The notes beneath the pieces were generated by a model. That model did no database searches. It saw only the letters and a program-made list of their open reading frames with translations, and was not told the origin of the DNA. A stretch of 64,000 nucleotides of DNA from CAZMSD01 sp964568855. GTDB taxonomy: Bacteria > CAIWAD01. Shown here piece by piece: positions 40,027 through 50,351 of the stretch; the stretch's first letter is position 1; every line of letters starts with the position of its first letter. The DNA lies in contig CAZMSD010000020.1 in assembly GCA_964568855.1 (NCBI GenBank), positions 1 through 64,000 of the forward strand. Reading direction: 5' to 3'. The translations under genes were made by a program, and so were the position numbers.

Positions 40027-41072
40027 ACCTGAAGGAGCTTTTCGCCCGCCTGTGCTCCGGGCAGCCTGCCTGGCTGCCCGGCGACGACGGAATCCTCCTC
40101 TTCGGTCGGCTCCGCGTTTCCCTGAACCTGCGCGGCCTGGTGTTTCCGGAGCGCATGGGCGGGGAAGAACGGGTGCAGCTGCTCGAGATGCTGCTCGCCA
40201 GACCCGAAGTATGCGCGGACCTGGCGCTGCGCTGTGAACTGGACCGCCCGGTCGAGGAAGAGTGGGAGTTCCTGAGCGAACGCTGGGTTCTCGAACCTTG
40301 CCGCCTGCCCGTCGGCGGCTGTGAAATCCTGCTGGCGACCGACGAGAGCCTGAGCCTCCTGATCAACGGCGAAGACCACCTGCGCTACCAGGGCCTGGGT
40401 TCCGTCGAGTCTCTGCTTATGCTCCTGGCGGATCTCGAGCGGCGCGCGGAGGCACTGCAGCAGAATCCGGGACTCGCCCTTAACGCCACCGGAGCGCGGC
40501 AGGTGAGTTCGCCCTTTCTCTGCGGCTCGGGAACGCTGGTCACCCTGGTGCTGCACCTGCCCGGCTTGAGCTGGTGGGGCCGGATCGAGGAGCTGCTCGA
40601 CCCGCTCTACAACGAAGGCATCTGCTACCGGACCTGGCAGGAGGGCTTCGGGGATTTCCTGGTGCTCGAGAACCTGAGCGCCCAGGAGGATCATCGACCG
40701 GCCCAGACCCTGGACCAGGTGATCCGACAGCTCGAGCCCATCGGCGAAGCGGAGGGGGAGGCTCGCCGCGAGCTGCTGCTGCACCGGCGTTTTGAGGTGG
40801 AGGACCGGGTGCAACGGGCTCTGGCGCTCTGCCGCAGCGCCCGTCTGATGGGCTATCCGGAGTTCGTCGAGCACTTAAGCTACGTGCGCCTGGGACTCCA
40901 ACTGCGCGAGGAAGGTGATGGCCTGGCCGAACTGGAACTGTCCGAACCCGTTTCGCCCCTGCTGCTCAGACTGGCGCCGGCTCACCTGCGCCACTGCTCC
41001 CAGGGTACCGGTGACGGCAGGCAGGCGGCGGCTCTCAGGGCGGGCATCCTGCGCGCGCTGCTGAATCCCTGA
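40023..41072 (+). CDS. mcsB: McsB-like protein, probably a degenerate arginine kinase
   Basis: Protein of 349 residues clearly aligning to McsB in order: FGRLRVSLNLRGLVFPER for SSRIRLARNL, LSLLINGEDHLRYQG for the NEEDH motif, and VSSPFLCGSGTLVTLVLHLPGL for the CPTNVGTG block. Several key residues change: the nucleotide-binding SxR has lost its Ser, the catalytic Cys appears to be Ser163 and the phosphate-binding Arg of the GLRAS block is Leu. It follows the McsA-like gene by overlap. I call it McsB-like, possibly inactive or altered in activity. The C-terminal third matches McsB length. Confidence 0.65.
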   Translation: MNLKELFARLCSGQPAWLPGDDGILLFGRLRVSLNLRGLVFPERMGGEERVQLLEMLLARPEVCADLALRCELDRPVEEEWEFLSERWVLEPCRLPVGGCEILLATDESLSLLINGEDHLRYQGLGSVESLLMLLADLERRAEALQQNPGLALNATGARQVSSPFLCGSGTLVTLVLHLPGLSWWGRIEELLDPLYNEGICYRTWQEGFGDFLVLENLSAQEDHRPAQTLDQVIRQLEPIGEAEGEARRELLLHRRFEVEDRVQRALALCRSARLMGYPEFVEHLSYVRLGLQLREEGDGLAELELSEPVSPLLLRLAPAHLRHCSQGTGDGRQAAALRAGILRALLNP

Positions 41073-41091
41073 GGACTATACGCACCATCGA

Positions 41092-42450
41092 TCAGGGGTC
41101 GATGAACAGCACCCGATAGTACTTCTGTGCGTCCATTCCGATCGGATCGACCACAGTGATCGTGCCGCCGGTGCCGGGTATAACGTCTCCCAGGTCACTC
41201 CAGCCCTCTGGATAGGGTTCAAGCGAATACTGCAGCTGGTATTCGTTGAAGTCGCTGCTGTCCCACGACAGCTCGACATCGTCCGGCGGCAGGGTCGCGA
41301 TATCGAGATGGGCCGGGAAGGGGTTGTACTTGAATGCGGTTCCGTGTCCGAACGCGCCGCCGGTGCCCGTCATCCCGTAGTAGTAGCCGTCCGGACCAAG
41401 CTCGACGTGGCTGGTGACACCCGAGACGGCTCCGCTGAAATTGTGCTCCACGACGTAATCCGAACCGTCGAAGTTCATGCTCACCAGGGCGCCACTGGTA
41501 AAATGCACCATCCGCGAGCCGATGAGGGTCACCTCATGTACTGGTGAGGTCGCATCGCCGGCGAAGGCTCCGTAGTGATGGATCACCTCGAAGTCGCTGC
41601 CGTCGGGATGGATGCGGTAGGTCGTACCGGTGTTGTAGGTTCCACCGTAGGGCGCCTGTCCCACCAGCCATTCGCCGGCCCTCACCATGTAGCCGTGGGG
41701 TCCAGATCCATCGGAACTGTCGAAGGAATGCAGCAGCATGAAATCGGAACCGTCCGCATTCATAGACCAGATCGTGCCATGATTGGTGGCCCCGCCTTGC
41801 CAGGTCTGGCCATATAAAACGCCCTCCTCGTACAGCAGGCCCATGTGTCCGCGATTGCCGCCTCCCGGTGCTCCGGCATAGTGGTGCAGGATGTCATAGG
41901 TAAGACCGGTGTTACCGCAGCGGAAGATAACACCCATGTTGTAGGCCCCGCCCCAGCGCGTATGGCCGTAGAGGTTGTCGCCCACCGGAATAACGTCGCC
42001 GTGGGGCGATGCTCCCTCCGTCCCGGTGAAGCTGAACAGGGTCTGGTAGCCTGATCCGTCCAGGTTAATCCGGAAGATAGTGCCCTGGTTGTAGGTGCCT
42101 CCAGCGAGCGCCATGCCGTAGAGGGTGGATCCTGATACGGTCAGCCCGTTGTGCGGCTCGCGACCGTCGCCCGCTGCGCCGAACTCATGCAGCAGGGCAT
42201 AATCGCTGCCGTCATCGTTCATGCTGTAGATCACGCCCGCATCGTAGTCGCCTCCATAGCGGGTCATGCCGTAGAGTCTGCCATCGTGCTCGAGGACATT
42301 GTTGCTCCAGGCTCGCCGGCCGTCGTCGACACCCCCCTCGAAGTGGTGCAGGACCGCAACCTGGCCGGTCCCATTTGAAGCCATCAAGAGAACCAGCAGG
42401 ATCGGCAGAACCGCGCTCTGCCCGAGGAGGTGTCTTAATCTTGTCTTCAT
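41092..42450 (-). CDS. GloVer-repeat exported protein (choice-anchor type)
   Basis: Exported protein of 452 residues. The chosen ATG gives a signal peptide (LPILLVLLMASNGTGQV); an in-frame ATG further upstream is rejected. It consists of about nine repeats of ~40 residues of the family named for the Gly-x-x-Tyr-Gly pattern, each with LYGMTRYGGDYDAGVIYSMN-type blocks (LYGMALAGGTYNQGTIFRI, LYGHTRWGGAYNMGVIFRC). A beta-sandwich C-terminus follows. Base composition is less GC-rich than its neighbours, and it points the opposite way to the surrounding genes, so a transferred gene is likely. No mobility genes flank it. Confidence 0.8.
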   Translation of the reverse strand: MKTRLRHLLGQSAVLPILLVLLMASNGTGQVAVLHHFEGGVDDGRRAWSNNVLEHDGRLYGMTRYGGDYDAGVIYSMNDDGSDYALLHEFGAAGDGREPHNGLTVSGSTLYGMALAGGTYNQGTIFRINLDGSGYQTLFSFTGTEGASPHGDVIPVGDNLYGHTRWGGAYNMGVIFRCGNTGLTYDILHHYAGAPGGGNRGHMGLLYEEGVLYGQTWQGGATNHGTIWSMNADGSDFMLLHSFDSSDGSGPHGYMVRAGEWLVGQAPYGGTYNTGTTYRIHPDGSDFEVIHHYGAFAGDATSPVHEVTLIGSRMVHFTSGALVSMNFDGSDYVVEHNFSGAVSGVTSHVELGPDGYYYGMTGTGGAFGHGTAFKYNPFPAHLDIATLPPDDVELSWDSSDFNEYQLQYSLEPYPEGWSDLGDVIPGTGGTITVVDPIGMDAQKYYRVLFIDP

Positions 42451-42824
42451 GTCATCCCTCTGTTGTAGTGGAGCCCTTGAGTCCAGCACTCCGATGACTC
42501 GGTGTCGCATTATTCTGTGAACGGAAATGGGGCAAGAAGCATGCTCCGCAGACATGGCCTTCCTGCAGGGCACAGTATTGGAACAAAAGGATTCTGGACT
42601 TGAAAATGCAAGCAGGGAAGACGGAATCGTGAAATATTTGACTAGGGCCTAATGAACCAAGGTTATGGGATTCAGTACCCACCATGATGAGAATTGTGAT
42701 CTGCCAACAGGAACCAAAGCAGGATCTTGTAGTTTGAGATTTAAAAGTTTGTTAGGTTTGTCGAAGTGCAACAAGTTCGCAGCGCTTCAATCGCCTCAGC
42801 AGCAATAGAAATCGAGCCGCGTAG
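42451..42824. other. AT-rich intergenic gap, no gene found
   Basis: This 374-bp stretch separates the divergent GloVer and thioredoxin genes. It is markedly more AT-rich than the rest. It likely holds the promoters for both, but I could not pick a convincing hexamer pair. Short open frames here are not supported. No tRNA, inverted repeat or insertion end was recognised. Confidence 0.6.
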
Positions 42825-45068
42825 ATGGAACGCAGCCTGTGGTCTACTATCAGGCAAGCCTTGCTGGCGCTGATCCTGCTGCTGGGAGGGCTCCTGCTGA
42901 CCGAACGGCTCCTGCCGGCACCGGATCTACTTAAGCGGGCTCGCTCGGAGGAAGGAAGCGGGATGGATGAGCAGAAAGACACCTTGACGATCGAGAGTAC
43001 CGGAGCCAACCGCCTGCGCTTCGAGCAGAGTCCCTACCTGCTGCAGCACAAGGACAACCCGGTGGACTGGTATCCCTGGGTAGAGGAGGCCTTCCGGCAG
43101 GCGGAGAGCGAAGATCTGCCGCTAATGCTCTCCGTGGGTTATTCCACCTGTCACTGGTGTCACGTGATGGAGCGGGAATCCTTCGAGGATAGCGAGGTGG
43201 CGACCCTGCTGAACGAGGGCTTCGTCTGCATCAAGGTGGACCGGGAGGAACGACCGGACATCGATCACCTCTACATGAACGTGACGCAAATGATGACCGG
43301 GCGCGGCGGCTGGCCCATGACGGTCTTCATGACTCCCGGGGGAGAACCATTCTACGCCGCCACCTACCTGCCGAAGCACGGCCGCAGCGGACTGCCGGGA
43401 ATGATGGAGCTTCTGCCGCGGATCAGTGAACTGTGGCGGAACCAGCGCCACCGGCTGACCGCGACCGCGGGTAGGGTGGGGCAGGCGCTCGAGCAGCTCG
43501 ACCGGATTTCCGGGGTGGCCGGACTTCCCGGCGAGGCGGAGCTGGACCGCGGGCTGGATGTCCTGCGCCGCAGCTTCGACCGGGAGCACGGCGGATTCGG
43601 CGGCCGGCCCAAGTTTCCCGTGCCGCACAACTTCCTCTTCCTGCTCAGGCAGTGGCAACGCAGCGGCGATCCCGAGACTCTGGCCATGGTGGAGCGCGGC
43701 CTGCGGGCTTTGCGCCGGGGCGGCATCTTCGACCAGCTCGGTTTCGGCTTCCACCGCTATTCAACGGACGAGCGCTGGTTCGCGCCGCATTTCGAGAAGA
43801 TGCTCTACGACCAGGCGCTGCTGGCCCTGGCCTATGCCGAATGCCACCAGGCCACCGGATCGGATTTCTATGCCCGCGTGCTGCGGGAGATCCTGGAGTA
43901 CGTACTCCACGATCTCGCTTCCCCTGAAGGTGCCTTCTACTCAGCGGAGGACGCCGACAGCGAGGGTGAAGAAGGCCGCTTCTACGTCTGGCAACTCGCG
44001 GAAGTCCGCGAGCTGCTGGGAACCGAGGACGCCGCCCTGGCGGCGCGGGTTTTCGGGCTTAAAGAGGACGGCAACTGGCCGGAGGGCCGGGGCAATATCC
44101 TGTGTCTGGAACGCGGCTTCGCCTCCGCGGCCTCCGAGGCCGGACTCGCGCAGGGCGACTTCGACGGGCGCTACGAGAGCATCCGCCGGCGTATGCTGTC
44201 ACACAGGGCCGGCCGGGTGCGGCCGGGGCTGGACGACAAGGTACTCTGCGACTGGAACGGGTTGATGATCGCCGCCCTGGCCCGCGCCGGGGCGGTCCTC
44301 GAGGATGAGACCTACACCGCGGCGGCCCGACGCTGCGCCCGCTTTCTGCTTGAACGGCTGCGCGATGCGGAAGGCCGGCTGCTCCACAGCTACCGCGGGG
44401 GCAAGGCGGCCGTCCGCGCCCACCTGGACGATTACGCCTTCCTGATCTGGGGTCTGATCGAGCTGCACCAGGCTGATTTCGACCCGGCCTGGCTCGAGGC
44501 CGCCCTGGAGCTTCAAACAGAGCAGCATGCCCATTTCTGGGACGAGGAACAGGGTGGCTACTACCTGGGCGCCGATGACGGCGAATCGCTGATCGCGAGG
44601 CTCAAGGAAACCCATGACGGTGCCCTGCCGGCGGGCAATTCCGTGGCCCTGCAGAACCTGCAGCGCCTGGCCCACCTGAGCGGGGATCCCCTGCTGTTCC
44701 AGCGCGCCGACAGCCTGGCCCGGGCTCTCAAGACCCTTAAGGAAAGCAGCGACGGGGACGGAAGCCAATATCTCTGCGCGGTGGATTTTCTGGCGGGGCC
44801 CTCGCGGGAAGTGGTGCTCTGCGGTCCGCTGGAGCGCGAGGATACGCGGATTCTGCTGGCCGAGCTTCGCGGGCGCTATCTTCCGCGGACGGTGATCCTG
44901 CTGCGCCCGGAGGACGCGGATCTCCGGGCCCGGATCGACGCCCTGGCGCCCTTCAGCAGCGGGCAGGGAATGCTCGGCGACCGGGCCGCCGCTTACGTCT
45001 GCGAGAATTTCAGCTGCCTGCGGCCCGCGACTTCGCCCCGGGAACTGGCGAGTCAGCTGGGACGCTGA
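42825..45068 (+). CDS. YyaL-type thioredoxin-domain protein (DUF255)
   Basis: Protein of 747 residues with one N-terminal transmembrane anchor ([18 protein letters not shown]). The thioredoxin fold at about 60-210 has the CHWC motif ([18 protein letters not shown]) and the family signature [18 protein letters not shown]. An all-helical, glycosidase-like (six-hairpin) part follows, with conserved [27 protein letters not shown] and [13 protein letters not shown]. The family is widespread but its function is unclear. Located 201 bp before clpC in the same direction. Confidence 0.88.
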   Translation: MERSLWSTIRQALLALILLLGGLLLTERLLPAPDLLKRARSEEGSGMDEQKDTLTIESTGANRLRFEQSPYLLQHKDNPVDWYPWVEEAFRQAESEDLPLMLSVGYSTCHWCHVMERESFEDSEVATLLNEGFVCIKVDREERPDIDHLYMNVTQMMTGRGGWPMTVFMTPGGEPFYAATYLPKHGRSGLPGMMELLPRISELWRNQRHRLTATAGRVGQALEQLDRISGVAGLPGEAELDRGLDVLRRSFDREHGGFGGRPKFPVPHNFLFLLRQWQRSGDPETLAMVERGLRALRRGGIFDQLGFGFHRYSTDERWFAPHFEKMLYDQALLALAYAECHQATGSDFYARVLREILEYVLHDLASPEGAFYSAEDADSEGEEGRFYVWQLAEVRELLGTEDAALAARVFGLKEDGNWPEGRGNILCLERGFASAASEAGLAQGDFDGRYESIRRRMLSHRAGRVRPGLDDKVLCDWNGLMIAALARAGAVLEDETYTAAARRCARFLLERLRDAEGRLLHSYRGGKAAVRAHLDDYAFLIWGLIELHQADFDPAWLEAALELQTEQHAHFWDEEQGGYYLGADDGESLIARLKETHDGALPAGNSVALQNLQRLAHLSGDPLLFQRADSLARALKTLKESSDGDGSQYLCAVDFLAGPSREVVLCGPLEREDTRILLAELRGRYLPRTVILLRPEDADLRARIDALAPFSSGQGMLGDRAAAYVCENFSCLRPATSPRELASQLGR

Positions 45069-45096
45069 ATTTCCGTTCACACGCTTACCAATACTC

Positions 45097-45103
45097 GTGA
45101 CAC
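45097..45103 (+). other. Intergenic copy of the (C)GTGAYAC word upstream of clpC
   Basis: TCGTGACACA lies about 30 bp after the thioredoxin gene stop and 167 bp before clpC. The 201-bp gap shows no CtsR box or CIRCE element. A TACTAT -10-like element near 45195 and a GGGCCG/CGGCCC hairpin just before the clpC ribosome binding site are the only other signals. Confidence 0.45.
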
Positions 45104-45269
45104 ACCGGGAACCTTCGCGGCGCCCGGTGGTGCAAGAAATGGGACCGCCTCATTCGCCGGGCGGCCGTACTAAGTAGCGCTCCATAGCTGCCGATACTAT
45201 CTTTGGCCTGCGAGGCGGCCGGCGGGCCGCCCTCCGGGGCCGAAAACGGCCCGCAAGGAAGGAAGGAAC

Positions 45270-47720
45270 ATGCACTCGAAGTTTTCCGCCCGCGTCCAGA
45301 AAGTAATCCAGTATTCCCGCGAGGAAGCCCTGCGTCTGGGGCACGACTACATCGGTACGGAGCACCTGCTGCTGGGTATCGTTCGACTGGGCGAAGGCAC
45401 TGCCTGCCAGATCATCCAGAACCACGAAGTGGAACTCTCGGCCATCCGCGAGATGGTGGAGGAGATCGTCGAGTCCAATGACAACATCATGAAGATCGGC
45501 AACATCCCCTTCACCAAGAAGGCCGAGCGGGTACTCAAGGTTACCTACATGGAAGGGCGCAACTTCAGCGCCGATCAGATCGGCACGGAACACCTGCTGC
45601 TGGCCATCGCCAAGGAGGACGACGGGGTGGCCAATCAGGTGCTAAGCAATCTCAACATCTCCTACAACTCGATCCGCGAACAATTGTCCTCGCTGATCGA
45701 GGGCGGGGCGCAGAAGAGCGGAAGCGCCCGCGCGCCCCAATCCAAGAGCAAGACTCCCGCCCTGGACCACTTCGGCCGCGACCTGACCAGCCTGGCCCGC
45801 GACGGCCAGCTGGATCCGATCATCGGCCGGCAGAACGAGATCGAGCGCGTGGCCCAGATCCTCTCGCGCCGCAAGAAGAACAATCCCGTTCTGATCGGTG
45901 ATCCGGGAGTGGGCAAGACCGCCATCGCCGAGGGCCTGGCCCTGCGTATCGTCAATCGCGAAGTCAGCCGCGTGCTCTTCGACAAGCGGGTGGTGGCCCT
46001 CGACCTGGGGGCCCTGGTGGCGGGTACCAAGTACCGGGGCCAGTTCGAAGAGCGGATCAAGAGCGTGATGGTAGAGCTCGAGAAGAACGCCGAGATCATT
46101 CTCTTCCTGGATGAGCTGCACACCATCGTGGGCGCGGGCAGTGCCTCGGGCAGCCTGGACGCCTCCAACATGTTCAAGCCGGCCCTGGCCCGCGGTGAGG
46201 TGCAGTGCATCGGCGCCACCACCCTGGACGAGTACCGCCAGTATATCGAGAAGGACGGCGCCCTGGAACGCCGCTTCCAGAAGATCATGGTGGAGCCCAA
46301 CAGCATCGAGGAGACGCACCGGATTCTCCAGGGCCTGAAGAGCAAGTACGAGGAGCATCACGGAATCCGCTACTCGGAGGAAGCCCTGCACCAGGCCGTG
46401 ATTCTCTCGGACCGCTACATCACCGACCGGATGCTGCCGGACAAGGCCATCGACGTATTGGACGAGACCGGCAGCCGGATCCACCTGGCGCACATCGTGG
46501 TTCCCGAGGCGGTGCTCGAGCTGGAGCAGAAAATCGAGGAACTCAAGCGCGACAAGGAGTCCATGGTCGAGCAGCAGAACTACGAGCAGGCCGCCGAGAT
46601 CAGGGACCAGAAAGTCAAGCTGGAAACCGAATTGAGGCAGGCCAGCGAGGCCTGGGAGGAGAACACCGCCAAGGAGGACGTGGTGGTTGACCCGGAGGAC
46701 GTGGCGACGGTGGTCAGCCAGATGACGGGCATCCCCGTGGACAAGGTGACCCTCGACGAGAGCGAACGCCTGCTCAGGATGCACGAGGCCCTGGCCCGGC
46801 GCGTAATCGGCCAGGAACAGGCCATCGACGTGCTCTGCCGCAGCATCCGCCGCAGCCGGGCGGGATTCAAGAGTCCCGACCGGCCCATCGGTTCCTACTT
46901 CTTCCTGGGTCCCACGGGCATCGGCAAGACAGAACTGGCCAAGGTGCTCTCGGATGAGATGTTCAGCGACGAGAACGCCCTGATCCGGGTGGACATGAGC
47001 GAGTACATGGAAAAGTTCGCCGTGAGCCGCCTGATAGGTTCTCCGCCGGGCTACGTGGGTTTCGAGGAAGGCGGCCAGCTCACGGAGAAGGTGCGACGCC
47101 GGCCCTATTCCATCATCCTGCTGGACGAGGTGGAGAAAGCCCACCCCGAAGTCTTCAACCTGCTTCTGCAGGTCCTGGATGAAGGCCAGTTGACCGATTC
47201 CGGCGGCCGCAAGGTGGACTTCCGTAACACGATCATCATCATGACCTCCAACATGGGAACCCGCTCGCTGCTCAAGGACTCGGCCATCGGTTTCGGCGGG
47301 CAGGGCGCCGAGCCTCCCACCTACGCGAGCATGAAATCCGAGATCATGAAGGACGTGAAACGCCATTTTCGGCCGGAATTCCTCAACCGCATCGACGAGT
47401 TGATCGTCTTCAACATGCTGGGACGCGAGGACGTGGAGCAGATCGTGCAGTTGATGATGGACGAGGTCTGCGCCCGGTTAAGGGAGCGGGGCATCGAGCT
47501 GGAACTGGAAACCGAGGCCGTGGAGCAGCTGATCGAGGAAGGCTTCAATCCCGCCAACGGAGTGCGTCCCCTGCGCCGAACGATCGAACGCCGCATCGAG
47601 GATCCCATCGCCGAGGAAGTCCTCAGGGGCAATTTCGCTTCGGGTTCCCGGCTCAGGATCAACCTTCGGGAGCAGGAGGTGGTCTTCCTCGACCAGGACG
47701 GCCAGGAAATCGAATTGTAG
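45270..47720 (+). CDS. clpC: ClpC-type AAA+ protease ATPase
   Basis: Unfoldase of ClpP-dependent proteolysis, 816 residues. The two Clp N repeats occupy about 3-145 ([31 protein letters not shown]). Walker A motifs are GDPGVGKT (about 210) and GPTGIGKT (about 547). A UVR-type middle insert lies near 430-465 ([19 protein letters not shown]), the mark of ClpC rather than ClpA. The Walker B and GYVGF pore loops are present. No ClpP gene is here. McsA/McsB-like proteins nearby suggest a linked protein quality-control module. Preceded by a strong AAGGAAGG site. Confidence 0.95.
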   Translation: MHSKFSARVQKVIQYSREEALRLGHDYIGTEHLLLGIVRLGEGTACQIIQNHEVELSAIREMVEEIVESNDNIMKIGNIPFTKKAERVLKVTYMEGRNFSADQIGTEHLLLAIAKEDDGVANQVLSNLNISYNSIREQLSSLIEGGAQKSGSARAPQSKSKTPALDHFGRDLTSLARDGQLDPIIGRQNEIERVAQILSRRKKNNPVLIGDPGVGKTAIAEGLALRIVNREVSRVLFDKRVVALDLGALVAGTKYRGQFEERIKSVMVELEKNAEIILFLDELHTIVGAGSASGSLDASNMFKPALARGEVQCIGATTLDEYRQYIEKDGALERRFQKIMVEPNSIEETHRILQGLKSKYEEHHGIRYSEEALHQAVILSDRYITDRMLPDKAIDVLDETGSRIHLAHIVVPEAVLELEQKIEELKRDKESMVEQQNYEQAAEIRDQKVKLETELRQASEAWEENTAKEDVVVDPEDVATVVSQMTGIPVDKVTLDESERLLRMHEALARRVIGQEQAIDVLCRSIRRSRAGFKSPDRPIGSYFFLGPTGIGKTELAKVLSDEMFSDENALIRVDMSEYMEKFAVSRLIGSPPGYVGFEEGGQLTEKVRRRPYSIILLDEVEKAHPEVFNLLLQVLDEGQLTDSGGRKVDFRNTIIIMTSNMGTRSLLKDSAIGFGGQGAEPPTYASMKSEIMKDVKRHFRPEFLNRIDELIVFNMLGREDVEQIVQLMMDEVCARLRERGIELELETEAVEQLIEEGFNPANGVRPLRRTIERRIEDPIAEEVLRGNFASGSRLRINLREQEVVFLDQDGQEIEL

Positions 47721-47741
47721 CACGCCCGTACTGCACGGGTG

Positions 47742-47780
47742 GGGCGTCCCGGGGAGTCCGCCGGGCGCCCTTTTTATTTT
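47742..47780 (+). terminator. Rho-independent terminator after clpC
   Basis: A GC-rich hairpin (GGGCG-T-CCCGG pairing with CCGGGCGCCC, one-base bulge) is followed by a T-rich tract TTTTTATTTTT. This is the clearest terminator in the window and separates clpC from the methyltransferase gene. Confidence 0.85.
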
Positions 47781-47786
47781 TGCGAT

Positions 47787-49271
47787 ATGGATCCAGGCGC
47801 CTCACACACCGACAATCGATCAAGCAGGAGTAAACAGCTCCTGGAACTGGAAATCACCGGCCTGAGCCACGGCGGCAGGGGCGTGGCGCGCAGCCCCGAG
47901 GGCGAAGTGGTATTCGTGGAGGGCGGATTGCCGGGAGACCGGGTGCGTGCTCTTCGAAGGCGGCGCCGCAGGCGCCACAGCGAGGCCCGGGTGCAGGAGA
48001 TCCTCGTCTCATCGCCGCACCGCTGCGCGGCCCTCTGCCGGCACCAGGAGGTCTGCGGCGGCTGCCCCTTGCAGACCCTGGACTACGAATGCCAGTTGGC
48101 GGAAAAAGCACGCATGCTGCGCGACGCCTGGGAGCGCATCGGCGGTCTTCAGCCGCCGGAGATCGAGGAGATCCTGCCCTGCGAGCAGCGCACCCACTAT
48201 CGCAACAAGATGGAATTCGGCTTCTCGGATCGACCCTGGAGCACGGAAGCACCGCCGCGCCGCGGAGGCTTCTCTGCGGCGTCCGGGGAGACCGCAGGAC
48301 AGCCCGGGGAGGAGTCCGGTCGCTTCGGGCTGGGGCAGCACGCCCGGGGAATCCACAGCGTGGTCTTCGACCTCGAAGAATGCTGGCTGCAGTCGGAGCT
48401 CACGGCCCCGCTGCTCGACTGCGTGAGACGTTTCGTCTACCGGGAGGGCGGGGGCCCGGAGGCGGTCTGGCACTATAAAAAGCAATCCGGCTACTGGCGC
48501 TTCGTGGTGGTCCGCGAGGGGAAGCGCACGGGCGAGCGCATGGTCAACCTGGTGACCTCCGCAGGGGGCGATCCCCGCGCTGCGGCGTTGGCCGAGCGCC
48601 TGCTCGAGGAGTTTCCAGGAGAGCTGAGCAGCATCGTCAACACGGTCAACGAGCGTCCCGGGCAGGTGGCCCAGGGCTGCCTGGACCGCGTGCTGCACGG
48701 CTCTGCCGTGCTCAGGGAAAAACTGGGCCGGCGCACATTCGAACTGGGCCCCCAGGCCTTCTTCCAGACCAACACCCTGCAGGCGGAGCGGCTCTACGGG
48801 GTGGTGCGGGAGTTTGCCGGGCTGAGGCCGAACGACTCGCTACTGGACCTCTACTGCGGCACGGGTAGCATCTCGATCTGCCTCGCGGAGGACGTCCGGA
48901 GCGCGGTGGGCGTGGAACTGGTGGAGGAGGCGGTGCGGGCGGCCCGGCGCAACGCGGAACTGAACGGGCTGGACAACCTGCGCTTTCACCAGGGGGACGT
49001 GAAGGACCTGCTGCGCTCGGGGACCATCGAGAGACCGGACCTGGTGATCGTGGATCCGCCCCGCGGCGGCCTGCATCCGAAAGTGACGCAGCGTTTGATC
49101 CACCTGGGAGCCCAGCGCCTGGTCTACGTCTCCTGCAACCCGGCCACCCAGGCGCGCGACGCCGCCCTGCTCTGCGAAGGGGGCTATCGTCCGGAGCGCC
49201 TGCGGCCGGTGGACATGTTTCCCCACACTTTTCACGTGGAGGCGGTGGCTTCCTTTCGGAAAACGAACTAG
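47787..49271 (+). CDS. rlmD: TrmA/RlmD-family 23S rRNA (uracil-5-)-methyltransferase
   Basis: SAM-dependent methyltransferase of 494 residues. The start begins just after the clpC terminator; an in-frame start 48 bp upstream lies inside the terminator and is rejected. A TRAM-like RNA-binding part (about 18-75) precedes the Fe-S cysteines Cys84, Cys90 and Cys93 (CX5CX2C), with the fourth in LEECWLQS. The methyltransferase domain has LLDLYCGTGSISICLA, IVDPPRGGLHP and the catalytic Cys in VSCNPATQARD. The family cannot be split into RlmC, RlmD or RlmCD from here. Confidence 0.88.
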   Translation: MDPGASHTDNRSSRSKQLLELEITGLSHGGRGVARSPEGEVVFVEGGLPGDRVRALRRRRRRRHSEARVQEILVSSPHRCAALCRHQEVCGGCPLQTLDYECQLAEKARMLRDAWERIGGLQPPEIEEILPCEQRTHYRNKMEFGFSDRPWSTEAPPRRGGFSAASGETAGQPGEESGRFGLGQHARGIHSVVFDLEECWLQSELTAPLLDCVRRFVYREGGGPEAVWHYKKQSGYWRFVVVREGKRTGERMVNLVTSAGGDPRAAALAERLLEEFPGELSSIVNTVNERPGQVAQGCLDRVLHGSAVLREKLGRRTFELGPQAFFQTNTLQAERLYGVVREFAGLRPNDSLLDLYCGTGSISICLAEDVRSAVGVELVEEAVRAARRNAELNGLDNLRFHQGDVKDLLRSGTIERPDLVIVDPPRGGLHPKVTQRLIHLGAQRLVYVSCNPATQARDAALLCEGGYRPERLRPVDMFPHTFHVEAVASFRKTN

Positions 49272-49313
49272 GGCCCGTGAACAGGCCCTTAGATGATCAG
49301 GGAGGACTGCGCG

Positions 49314-50309
49314 ATGTACATGGACCGGCTGGACAGCACGCTGGAGGCCTGCCGCGGACTCAAGGTCGCCGTGCTGGGCGATCTGATGCTCGACCGTTAC
49401 ATCTGGGGCCGGGTGGACCGGATCAGTCCCGAAGCGCCCGTGCCGGTGGTGAGTGTGGTGCGCAGGAGTCATGCCCTGGGCGGCAGCGCCAACGTTGTGA
49501 ACAACATCAATTCCCTGGGCGCCCGCGGCGTGCCGCTGGGCGTGGTGGGCTCGGACGCCGAGGCCGACCTGGTCCTGGGCCTGTTCCGCGAGTCGCAGGT
49601 GGACACCACTCACATCGTCCGCGACGACCAGCGCCCCACCACGCTCAAGACGCGCATCATCGCGCACGACCAGCACGTGGCGCGCGTGGACGAGGAACGC
49701 ACCGACCCGGTACGCGAAGCCACCCGCCAGGCCCTGCTGGAGCGCCTGGAGGTGCTGTTGCCGGAGTTGGACGCCCTGATTTTCCAGGACTACGACAAGG
49801 GCGTGCTGAGCGGCCCTTTCATCGCCGAGGTTCGGGAACGGACCCGCAGCGCGGGCGTATTCACCTCCGCCGATCCCAAGTTCCTCAATTTCCACGAATT
49901 CGGCGCCGTGGATCTTTTCAAGCCCAACCAGGATGAGATCTGCCGCGCCACTGGGGAATCGATTCAGCGGGAAGACGACCTGGAGCGCATCGGCAGGAGC
50001 TTCAGGGAGCGCAGCGGCTGCCGGGAGCTGGTGATCACCCGGGGCGCACAGGGCATGGCCTGCTTCGATTCCGGGCCGGGAGTTCTGGAGCTGCCCGCGC
50101 TGCGCAAGAGCGCCATCGTGGACGTTTCCGGTGCCGGAGACACCGTGATCGTGGCGCTCACGCTGGTGCGCTGCAAGGGCCGGGAGCTGGAACAGGCGGC
50201 CCGTTTCGCGGGGCTCTGCGCCGCCGTGGCCTGCGGCGAACTGGGCGCCGTGCCCATCACCCCCGCTCAACTGCAGCGGCTGAACGCCTGGACAGGCTCG
50301 CCCGCCTAA
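49314..50309 (+). CDS. rfaE1: Heptose-7-phosphate kinase (PfkB family, HldE N-domain type)
   Basis: Kinase of 331 residues that makes D-glycero-D-manno-heptose 1,7-bisphosphate for LPS core synthesis. The RfaE signature GDLMLDRYIWGRVDRISPEAPVPV is present, as are GGSANVVNNI and the catalytic VDVSGAGDT. The nucleotidyltransferase half of HldE is absent, so the adenylyl-transfer partner must be encoded elsewhere. The ATG used follows a GGGAGG site; another ATG 21 bp upstream lacks one. The stop codon TAA forms the loop of a strong hairpin. Confidence 0.9.
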   Translation: MYMDRLDSTLEACRGLKVAVLGDLMLDRYIWGRVDRISPEAPVPVVSVVRRSHALGGSANVVNNINSLGARGVPLGVVGSDAEADLVLGLFRESQVDTTHIVRDDQRPTTLKTRIIAHDQHVARVDEERTDPVREATRQALLERLEVLLPELDALIFQDYDKGVLSGPFIAEVRERTRSAGVFTSADPKFLNFHEFGAVDLFKPNQDEICRATGESIQREDDLERIGRSFRERSGCRELVITRGAQGMACFDSGPGVLELPALRKSAIVDVSGAGDTVIVALTLVRCKGRELEQAARFAGLCAAVACGELGAVPITPAQLQRLNAWTGSPA

Positions 50310-50338
50310 GGCGGGCGAGCCCGCCTGAGACGGGCGGT
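50296..50338. terminator. Double hairpin between heptose kinase and napB
   Basis: GCTCGCCCGCC-TAA-GGCGGGCGAGC is a perfect 11-bp stem whose loop is the stop codon of the kinase; a second, shorter GCCCGCC...GGGCGG palindrome follows at once. No T run is present, but the place between two convergent genes suggests a two-way terminator or a paired repeat element. Confidence 0.6.
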
Positions 50339-50351
50339 CCGCATTGGGCTC

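Noticed and set aside
42452..42685. Short - strand open frame of 77 residues before the GloVer gene
   Set aside because: Composition and start are poor, no motif, and it lies in the AT-rich promoter gap.
45069..45269. Possible CtsR or CIRCE heat-shock element before clpC
   Set aside because: No GGTCAAA-type tandem heptamer and no TTAGCACTC inverted repeat was found.
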